Translations under genes and position numbers: made by a program
The notes under the pieces: model-generated
Told to the model about the DNA's origin: nothing
Databases searched by the model: none
What the model saw: the letters and a program-made list of their open reading frames with translations, nothing else
Part shown: piece by piece, positions 16,600 through 23,471 of the stretch
How positions within the stretch are numbered: position 1 is the stretch's first letter
Layout of the letters: each line of letters begins with the position of its first letter
Assembly (NCBI GenBank): GCA_937898885.1
Contig: CALDKD010000079.1
Location: forward strand, 1 to 31,240
Direction of reading: 5' to 3'
Length of the DNA: 31,240 bases
Source: an uncultured Bacteroidales bacterium
Lineage (GTDB): Bacteria; Bacteroidota; Bacteroidia; Bacteroidales; Bacteroidaceae

Positions 16600-17000
16600 T
16601 GGCCAAAAAATTGGACGATTTAAAAGTTAATATTCAGGGTTCTATTAAAAAAATCAAACAGACGTCAACATATCTATCATCAAGATTCTCTTGATTCTCA
16701 AAGACATCAAGGATGCGAGTTTTGTCCAAACAGGGAGTAATTCAGCATCGGAAGCATATTGAAAATACATCTTACAGTTAGCAATCATGCTCCACAATAA
16801 CCACAAGACCATATGAGTTGATTGCAACGTAAATCTGTATGCTTAACGCATACTCAATGTTGCCCCCAAAATACCAGACTATGAGAAGCGTCTATATCCA
16901 ATCGAAGAAAACACCTGCCATTTCTGCTAATAGAGCATAGCCTACTGTCCTAGCCTTGAGCTCAAAGAAATCATAATACCCTTGTTGTGAATGTATAATG
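16600..17000 (-). pseudogene. IS4-family transposase C-terminal remnant
   Basis: Reading the minus strand across about 16650-16980 gives, with stops and shifts, VFFDWI-stop-TLLIVWYFGG, then NIEYALSIQIYVAINSYGLV and VIVEHD, later DKTRILDVFENQE. This follows the C-terminal block of IS4-family transposases (ELFFKWIKQHLRI, FWGT-x-ENA, IQIY, VAI-EHD). It is heavily mutated. The element end may be near 16600, only some 30 bases from the polymerase start, so the insertion lies between the polymerase gene and any original promoter. Confidence 0.55.
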
Positions 17001-17329
17001 AGCTCGGCACATATGAAATGTATCCATAGCGTTCACGCAAAGAGCACTTACTTGCCAACATGTATGTATTGCAATATCTGATTGACCACATCGGAAAGAT
17101 TGTGAACCTTGATTACGCCTTTGGCTTTCTTCAACTGCCCGTTTTTACAGAAATATCCCAAGATAAATTGTAGTGAAGTCATAGGTATAAACTTTACATT
17201 CTTAACAACCCCAAGGTATATCCCCTTGGATTGAGCGTAACTGATCATTTATGACGTAAACAGCAAAAAACAACCATCTTTAGCATTGTCTGAGCGATTG
17301 CCACAAAAATAGTCCCAAAACTGTTAGGT
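17000..17329. other. Degenerate gene-free stretch between two IS remnants
   Basis: A minus-strand frame of 66 codons at 17048-17248 is open (reads KNVKFIPMTSLQFILGYF in part) but resembles nothing I recognise and has no ribosome binding site; it may be the middle of the decayed IS4-like element or of another lost transposase. Nothing else is visible. Confidence 0.3.
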
Positions 17330-17690
17330 ATATTATTAAAGGCCTATAGTAGACGGCTGTAGAATGTCGTAATTTGTGCGGCCTACCATCCTGTACGTTA
17401 AGAAGATGGTGTGGAAGATTGCGGACACCGCTGTGAATGGCAAAGTGGAAGATGCTGCTCCGCTAACGTGTCAGGAGCTTAAGCACCGCAAGCCTATTAT
17501 GATATTTATGTTGTACCGGCCATCAGGACGGTAGTTAAAGATTTCAATCCAGAAGTGATCCAGATAATTAATAGCCTTATCCATAAGGTCGCCTTTCAGA
17601 ACGCCGTCAACCTGAATGCAGACTATTTTTCCTTGCGGGTGTAACGTAACCATTTCTCAAACTGTTATTAGGGTACGTCCATAATAATGC
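17330..17690 (-). pseudogene. Second IS66-family transposase fragment
   Basis: The minus-strand frame at 17471-17653 reads DKAINYLDHFWIEIFNYRPD and then GRYNINIIIG, parallel to the IS66 fragment at 13130-13540 (NALNYLDHF, IFNYQNDGRYSIDN). After a frameshift the DNA continues with RSSIFHFAIHSG and, in another frame, VSAIFHTIFLTYRMVG, again parallel to that copy. It is more decayed than the first. It follows the initiating transferase gene and marks the right edge of the exchanged part of the locus. Confidence 0.5.
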
Positions 17691-17799
17691 AGTAGAGTTC
17701 AATGCTTAACTATTCGACCAGTCTTCTGATTTGTGGCGGTACCAAAACTACTCTAAGTCTTGAAATTCCAATATACGAATCCTACGAGATAATGTTTAC

Positions 17800-19158
17800 T
17801 TAATAAGCCTGTTCATCACCACAAACCGCGTTTTTGATAGTTTTCAATATAATTCTTATGTCCAACCAAATAGTCCAATTTTCAACATACCAGATATCTT
17901 TCTTAATACGGTCTTCCATTTGCCACAGTTCCTGAGTCTCACCACGGGCACCGGTTACCTGTGCCCAACCGGTTATTCCTGGCTTAACCCAATGGCGGAC
18001 CATATATTTTTCAATAAGACTACTATACTCCTCGGTATGTTTGACCATATGAGGTCGCGGACCTACAACACTCATATCACCCATAAGGACATTCAGGAAC
18101 TGAGGCAACTCATCAATGCTTGTACTGCGCATAATGTTACCCCACTTGGTCTTTCGTGGGTCATCCTTGGTAGCCTGAAGGCGGTCAGCATCCTTATTTA
18201 CCTTCATACTGCGGAATTTAAGGCAGGTGAATTCCTCGCCAAGCAGACCGTTTCGCTTCTGCTTGAACAACACAGGGCCGGGCATTGTTATTTTAGTAAT
18301 AATAGCCACTATGATATATATCCACCAGAAACAGGTAATAATGAATATTGAAGATACCAAAATATCGAAAACACGCTTTACAATACGGTTAACCGGGCTG
18401 CTCAGCGGCTCACGCCTAAGTTTCAGCACCGGCATATTGTCTATCATCTCAACCTCCATGGCACGATGCACATAGTTGCGTACATTCGGCACTGAATAGA
18501 AATGTATGAAATGACTCTCGCAGTATTTAATCATCGCGATAATCTCGACGCTGCGTGTACTGGGCAAATTGCAGAATAGTTTATCTACGTGATTATTCTC
18601 AAGCCAGTCTATTACCTCACTAATCTTTCCTATTCTGCTAACCTCCTTTGGCAGATGCTCTGAATCTACATCCTCAAAATAGCCAACAATGCGATAACCG
18701 TTTGACAGATCAGACATAAGGCACTGATAAAGGTAAGCCAGATTATGTCCGGCACCTACAAAAACGATACGCTCATTATTATGTCCGTTCCTGCGGAATT
18801 GCATTAATCTATTACGGCATAGCAATCTGCCAGTTACGATAAAGAGATACAAGCAAATGGCAATCAAGATGAAATGAACCAAGCCAACGTTACAACGGCT
18901 GTCAAAATAAATGAAAAGACCATAAATAAACATTATGAGCAAGACAGTCTGAGCCACACGCTCCAATACAGCATCAACGCGGCTGGCACGTAATTGAGCG
19001 AACGGGCGATAACACAACACAGCACAGCCATAACAAAGATTCCACAAGAACCAGCAATAAGGCTCGGATGGAGTCCAGCCAAGAACCAAGGAAAACAGCG
19101 CATATAGCGCGTTAACCATTATCAGGTCAACGATGTGAACAAGCAGACTGGCTTTCAT
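17800..19158 (-). CDS. wcaJ: Initiating sugar-phosphate transferase (WcaJ/WbaP type)
   Basis: 452 residues. Four to five N-terminal hydrophobic segments (to about residue 115) are followed by a nucleotide-binding-like CoA_binding_3 region (VFVGAGHNLAYLYQ near 130) and one more membrane segment (IFIITCFWWIYIIVAII near 275). The C-terminal catalytic domain is well kept: GPVLFKQKRNGLLGEEFTC, LKFRSM, STSIDELPQFLNVLMGDMS, VVGPRP and KPGITGWAQVTG. This family moves a hexose-1-phosphate, often glucose or galactose, from UDP-sugar to undecaprenyl phosphate and starts each repeat unit at the inner membrane. It is the last gene of the export operon, 8 bases after rmlD. The sugar cannot be told from sequence, so the symbol is by family. 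Confidence 0.88.
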   Translation of the reverse strand: MKASLLVHIVDLIMVNALYALFSLVLGWTPSEPYCWFLWNLCYGCAVLCYRPFAQLRASRVDAVLERVAQTVLLIMFIYGLFIYFDSRCNVGLVHFILIAICLYLFIVTGRLLCRNRLMQFRRNGHNNERIVFVGAGHNLAYLYQCLMSDLSNGYRIVGYFEDVDSEHLPKEVSRIGKISEVIDWLENNHVDKLFCNLPSTRSVEIIAMIKYCESHFIHFYSVPNVRNYVHRAMEVEMIDNMPVLKLRREPLSSPVNRIVKRVFDILVSSIFIITCFWWIYIIVAIITKITMPGPVLFKQKRNGLLGEEFTCLKFRSMKVNKDADRLQATKDDPRKTKWGNIMRSTSIDELPQFLNVLMGDMSVVGPRPHMVKHTEEYSSLIEKYMVRHWVKPGITGWAQVTGARGETQELWQMEDRIKKDIWYVENWTIWLDIRIILKTIKNAVCGDEQAY

Positions 19159-19166
19159 TGCAATCG

Positions 19167-20042
19167 TTATTTATTTATATTCAACAAACATCTTTTTAAA
19201 GATTCTGTCCAATATGGAATCCTTATACCAAACGTTTCCTTTATCTTAGTCTTGTCAAGCACGGAGAATGAAGGACGGGTTACCGGACTCGGGAATTCAT
19301 TGGAATGGCAAGGCTGCACATCGCAATTGACATTTCCGGAGTATTCCTGAATCATTTTGGTGAAGTCATACCAGCTGCAAACACCCTCGTTGCTGTAATG
19401 GTAAATGCCCACAACAGGATTATTAAGGGCGGCTACAATGGCTCCGGCAAGATCCCACGCGTAGGTAGGTGTGCCAACCTGATCGAACACAACCTTGAGT
19501 TGAGGTTTCGTTGCTGTAAGGTTCAGCATAGTCTTGCAAAAGTTCTTTCCAAACTCGCTGTAAAGCCAGGCAGTACGTATAATAATATACTTGCAACCAG
19601 TTGCTATTATTCTCTGCTCACCGTGCAGTTTTGTCAGGCCATACACGCCGGTTGGAGTACCTTTCTGGTCTTCCTTGCAAGGGGTATTATATGGTTCCTT
19701 GCCAAAGACATAGTCTGTGGAAATCTGAATGAGCAGCCCATCAACCTCCTTCATTGCGACAGCAAGATTCTCGGGAGCGATGGCATTTAGTTTCTCGGCA
19801 AGCTCATAGTTGCTCTCGGCCGCATCTACATTGGTGTATGCGGCACAATTAACTATGACATTTACGTTATTCTTACGAACCATATCACGGATAGCTCCAA
19901 GGTCGGTAATGTCAAGTATTGTGGTCTGTACTCCGTCCTGATTGACGACATCAGTAAATATGTAATTATCGGAACTACCCTGACTGATGATTCGCATCTC
20001 ATTGCCAAGCTGGCCGTTGGCACCAGTAACAAGTATATTCAT
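19167..20042 (-). CDS. rfbD: dTDP-4-dehydrorhamnose reductase
   Basis: 291 residues, normal for RmlD. It opens with the NAD(P)-binding loop GANGQLGNEMR, has NCAAYTNVDAAE near 65, the Ser-Thr-Asp of QISTDYVFG near 107, and the catalytic YGLTKLHGE (YxxxK) near 133. It reduces dTDP-4-keto-rhamnose to dTDP-L-rhamnose, the last step of the pathway. It is 10 bases downstream of rmlC and 8 bases upstream of the initiating transferase gene, so it is in one operon. Confidence 0.95.
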   Translation of the reverse strand: MNILVTGANGQLGNEMRIISQGSSDNYIFTDVVNQDGVQTTILDITDLGAIRDMVRKNNVNVIVNCAAYTNVDAAESNYELAEKLNAIAPENLAVAMKEVDGLLIQISTDYVFGKEPYNTPCKEDQKGTPTGVYGLTKLHGEQRIIATGCKYIIIRTAWLYSEFGKNFCKTMLNLTATKPQLKVVFDQVGTPTYAWDLAGAIVAALNNPVVGIYHYSNEGVCSWYDFTKMIQEYSGNVNCDVQPCHSNEFPSPVTRPSFSVLDKTKIKETFGIRIPYWTESLKRCLLNINK

Positions 20043-20052
20043 TGCAATTAGT

Positions 20053-20634
20053 TTAGATAGGTTTACTTATCTCAAAAGGAGAGGTGAAAGCATTTAACAT
20101 TTTATGATTAACGTCCTTTTCGCTTAATATAGCTTTATCAACAGGTATACGCCAGTCTATTCCAAGGGAATTGTCAAGAATAGATATTCCATCATCAGAC
20201 TCTGGATGGTAAAACTCATCACATTTATATTGGAAAACGGCCGTATCGCTAAGTACAGCAAATCCATGAGCAAAACCTTTAGGAATAAATAGCTGAAGAT
20301 GATTCTCCTCTGTAAGCTCAACTGATATATGCTGTCCATACGTAGGGCTCCCCTTTCGAATATCAACAGCAACGTCCAAAACTGCACCTCTAACGCAACG
20401 AACCAGTTTACTCTGTGTAAAAGGTGGCCGTTGAAAGTGTAATCCACGCATTACGCCATAACTGGACATTGATTCGTTGTCTTGAACGAAATTAACAATA
20501 TGACCTAGTATCGGACTTAATTTATTATCAAATTCTTTTTGTGAGAAACTCTCAAAGAAATAGCCGCGAGAATCCTTGAATACCCTTGGCTCTAAAATCA
20601 CAACGCCATCAATAGCAGTCTTTATTATTTCCAT
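20053..20634 (-). CDS. rfbC: dTDP-4-dehydrorhamnose 3,5-epimerase
   Basis: 193 residues, cupin fold. Readable landmarks are FKDSRGYFFESFSQKEF near residue 20, VMRGLHFQRPPFTQSKLVR near 60 (catalytic His in the GLHFQ motif and the Lys that binds substrate), VAVDIRKGSPTYGQH near 90 and FIPKGFAHGFAVL near 120. It epimerises C3 and C5 of the 4-keto sugar before RmlD acts. It sits 5 bases after rmlB. Confidence 0.95.
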   Translation of the reverse strand: MEIIKTAIDGVVILEPRVFKDSRGYFFESFSQKEFDNKLSPILGHIVNFVQDNESMSSYGVMRGLHFQRPPFTQSKLVRCVRGAVLDVAVDIRKGSPTYGQHISVELTEENHLQLFIPKGFAHGFAVLSDTAVFQYKCDEFYHPESDDGISILDNSLGIDWRIPVDKAILSEKDVNHKMLNAFTSPFEISKPI

Positions 20635-20639
20635 CGTAA

Positions 20640-21788
20640 TTAACGGTTTGAATACATATTATCGTAGTAATTCTGATAGTCGCCGGAAGTTACATTGTCC
20701 ATCCACTCCTGATTGTCAAGATACCATTTAACGGTGCGCTCAATTCCCTCTTCAAACTGGAGTGAAGGCTCCCAGCCAAGCTCACGCTGAAGCTTGCTTG
20801 AGTCTATGGCATAGCGCAAGTCGTGGCCGGCACGGTCTGTAACGTATGTAATAAGGTCAAGGTCCGCGCCCTCAGGGCGGCCAAGAATACGGTCAACAGT
20901 CTTTATCACCACCTTTATTATATCTATGTTCTTCCACTCATTGAAACCACCTATATTATAGGTCTCGGCAATTGTTCCATTGTGGAAAATGGTGTCAATG
21001 GCACGCGCGTGGTCTTCTACATATAGCCAGTCGCGTACATTCTCACCCTTGCCATACACAGGCAGAGGTTTGCGATGACGGATATTGTTGATGAAAAGCG
21101 GTATCAGCTTCTCAGGGAACTGGTACGGCCCGTAATTGTTGCTGCAGTTTGTAACAATGGTAGGCATTCCGTAAGTGTCGTGGAAAGCGCGCACAAAGTG
21201 GTCGCTGCCGGCCTTTGCCGCACTGTACGGCGAATGTGGCTGATACTTGAGATCCTCGGTAAAGAACCTTTCACCGTACGCCAGATGATGCTCGCCACTG
21301 GAGGCCTTTGTGGTGAACGGAGGCTCAATGCCTTCCGGGTGTGTCATCTGCAATGCTCCATACACCTCGTCAGTGCTTATGTGATAGAACCGGCAGGGCA
21401 CGCCATTCACCTGCCAGGGTGTTTCCTGGCTCTCCCAGTAAAGCTTGGCAGCCTGAAGCAGTGACAAAGTACCCATAACATTAGTCTGGGCAAAGGTAAA
21501 CGGGTCCTTTATGCTACGGTCAACGTGGCTCTCGGCGGCAAGGTGAATTATGCCGTCAACCTGCTCGTCCTGAATAAGTTTGTAGAAGGCGTCAAAATCA
21601 CAAATGTCCATACGTACGAACCTGTAGTTGGGTTTAGCCTCAATATCCTTGAGATTCGCAAGATTACCGGCATACGTAAGCTTGTCAAGATTTATTATCC
21701 TGTATTCCGGATACTTATTTACAAACAGCCTTACTACGTGACTCCCTATGAAGCCTGCTCCGCCGGTTATTACTATTGTTCTTTTCAT
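20640..21788 (-). CDS. rfbB: dTDP-glucose 4,6-dehydratase
   Basis: 382 residues, extended SDR family. GGAGFIGSHVVRLF at residues 9-22 binds NAD; YHISTDEVYGAL near 138 carries the catalytic Thr-Asp-Glu; YSAAKAGSDHFVRAF near 190 has the YxxxK pair; NNYGPYQFPEKLIP near 220 is the substrate loop. It makes dTDP-4-keto-6-deoxyglucose from dTDP-glucose. Slightly longer than the usual 350-360 residues because of an insert near 125-165 (WESQETPWQVNGVPCRFYH and the ALQMTHPEGIEPPFT region) that is common in Bacteroidetes RmlB. Confidence 0.96.
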   Translation of the reverse strand: MKRTIVITGGAGFIGSHVVRLFVNKYPEYRIINLDKLTYAGNLANLKDIEAKPNYRFVRMDICDFDAFYKLIQDEQVDGIIHLAAESHVDRSIKDPFTFAQTNVMGTLSLLQAAKLYWESQETPWQVNGVPCRFYHISTDEVYGALQMTHPEGIEPPFTTKASSGEHHLAYGERFFTEDLKYQPHSPYSAAKAGSDHFVRAFHDTYGMPTIVTNCSNNYGPYQFPEKLIPLFINNIRHRKPLPVYGKGENVRDWLYVEDHARAIDTIFHNGTIAETYNIGGFNEWKNIDIIKVVIKTVDRILGRPEGADLDLITYVTDRAGHDLRYAIDSSKLQRELGWEPSLQFEEGIERTVKWYLDNQEWMDNVTSGDYQNYYDNMYSNR

Positions 21789-21804
21789 TGCAGTATATGT
21801 TTTC

Positions 21805-22722
21805 TTATTGCCACTCTTTATAACTGTCTGAGTTGACAGTAGCCTTAATCTCGTCTATTACTTTCAGCAGGTACTGGCCGTACTGGTTTTTGAGCATAGG
21901 TTTGGCTAACTCACGCATACGCTCCTCGTTAATCCAGCCTTTACGATAAGCAATGCCCTCCAGGCAGGCAACCTTAAGCCCCTGACGCTTCTCAATAACC
22001 TCCACAAATGTTGAGGCCTCGCTCAAGCTGTCGTGTGTGCCGGTATCAAGCCAGGCAAAGCCACGGCCAAGTGTCTGAATCTTCAGCTCGCCATCATCAA
22101 GAAAGCGTTGATTAACAGTGGTGATCTCCAATTCACCACGTGCGGATGGCTTTATGCTCTTTGCCACTTCAACCACCTTGTTCGGATAGAAATACAATCC
22201 TACAACCGCATAATTGGATTTTGGCTTTGACGGTTTCTCCTCAATGCTCAGGCAATTACCATATTTGTCAAACTCTGCTACGCCATAACGCTCAGGGTCA
22301 CTGACCCAATAGCCGAATACGGTAGCTTTCCTATCCTCATCGGCAGTGCGTACAGCCTCTTTGAGCATTGATGTCAGGCCTGCCCCGTGGAATATGTTAT
22401 CGCCAAGTACCAGACAGGCTGAATCGTTGCCAATGAACTTCTCACCTATTATAAATGCCTGTGCCAAGCCATCAGGGGATGGCTGCTCGGCATATTCGAA
22501 ATGAACGCCATAATCAGAGCCGTCACCGAGCAGACGCTCGAAACCAGGAAGATCATAAGGAGTTGAGATAATAAGTATATCACGTATTCCAGCCAGCATA
22601 AGCACTGAGATGGGGTAATATACCATTGGCTTGTCATAAATAGGCAGCAACTGCTTGCTTACCCCCTTGGTGATTGGATACAGGCGAGTGCCTGAGCCAC
22701 CAGCTAATACTATTCCTTTCAT
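21805..22722 (-). CDS. rfbA: Glucose-1-phosphate thymidylyltransferase
   Basis: 305 residues. It begins MKGIVLAGGSGTRLYPIT and KQLLPIYDKPMVYYP, the nucleotidyltransferase signature of RmlA, with GDNIFHG near 110 (metal-binding Asp) and EEKPSKPKSNYAVVGLYFYP near 160. It makes dTDP-glucose and is the feedback-regulated entry step of the rhamnose pathway in known RmlA enzymes. The order rmlA-rmlB-rmlC-rmlD is complete and uninterrupted. Confidence 0.96.
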   Translation of the reverse strand: MKGIVLAGGSGTRLYPITKGVSKQLLPIYDKPMVYYPISVLMLAGIRDILIISTPYDLPGFERLLGDGSDYGVHFEYAEQPSPDGLAQAFIIGEKFIGNDSACLVLGDNIFHGAGLTSMLKEAVRTADEDRKATVFGYWVSDPERYGVAEFDKYGNCLSIEEKPSKPKSNYAVVGLYFYPNKVVEVAKSIKPSARGELEITTVNQRFLDDGELKIQTLGRGFAWLDTGTHDSLSEASTFVEVIEKRQGLKVACLEGIAYRKGWINEERMRELAKPMLKNQYGQYLLKVIDEIKATVNSDSYKEWQ

Positions 22723-22769
22723 TAAACCCTATATAACATTCTTTTAATTAATAATTTCCGTCAATCAGC

Positions 22770-23471
22770 CTACATCAAATGGTCTTGAGACAGGAATTTT
22801 GACGTCTGCATTCGCAAACGCCAGCCATCGGGCCTGCCGGCCAGTATCTTGTCCAGTTGAGACAATGAATGAAGGTCGGTTGCCACAAAACTGTACATAT
22901 TATGCCGGAGCAGATGGGTAAGAATCTTGAGTGAGGCCTTGCCATACGTGCCGGTCAATGACATAAAGTTCATCTGGAAACGGCATCCCATATCCTGCAT
23001 GCGGTCAAAATCCTTCAGACACTCCAGCATATACAGATAACGCTCCGGGTGGGCTAATATAGGCTTCAAGCCTGCCATATTAAGTTCAAAAAGAGTCTGC
23101 TCCAGATTCGGGCTACGATAGAAATAAGACATCTCAACCAATATGGAGCCGTCTGGATATGTATGCAGCTCATCTGCCTTTGAGGATACACGGCTCTCAA
23201 ACCCGTTTACAACCATATATTCAGCGGCAAGGGCTGTGGTAACACCCCACTCTGACGGTATCTGAGCCGTAAGGCGCTGATATGCCAGAGTGTGGGCCGG
23301 CTCATCCATATCTGGATAGACATCGGGATTGAGATGTGGCGTGAAAACAAAATCACGGCAACCGGCATCTGCCATCCGCTTTATTGCCTGCAGGGAATCG
23401 GCAGTATGCTGAAAGCCATCGTCAACCCCGGGAAGAAGATGGTTGTGGATGTCCTTACATTGGATTCTCAT
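22770..23471 (-). CDS. CpsB/YwqE-type tyrosine-protein phosphatase (PHP fold)
   Basis: 233 residues. Metal-binding histidines and acids of the PHP fold are visible: DIHNHLLPGVDDGF at residues 7-20, FTPHLNPDVYP near 43, LAHPERYLYM near 138 and VATDLHSLSQ near 195. This family removes phosphate from the tyrosine cluster of BY-kinases and so resets polysaccharide assembly. Its start lies inside the end of the kinase gene (17-base overlap), giving strict co-expression of kinase and phosphatase. A second phosphatase of unrelated fold is encoded at 27108-27593. Confidence 0.9.
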   Translation of the reverse strand: MRIQCKDIHNHLLPGVDDGFQHTADSLQAIKRMADAGCRDFVFTPHLNPDVYPDMDEPAHTLAYQRLTAQIPSEWGVTTALAAEYMVVNGFESRVSSKADELHTYPDGSILVEMSYFYRSPNLEQTLFELNMAGLKPILAHPERYLYMLECLKDFDRMQDMGCRFQMNFMSLTGTYGKASLKILTHLLRHNMYSFVATDLHSLSQLDKILAGRPDGWRLRMQTSKFLSQDHLM

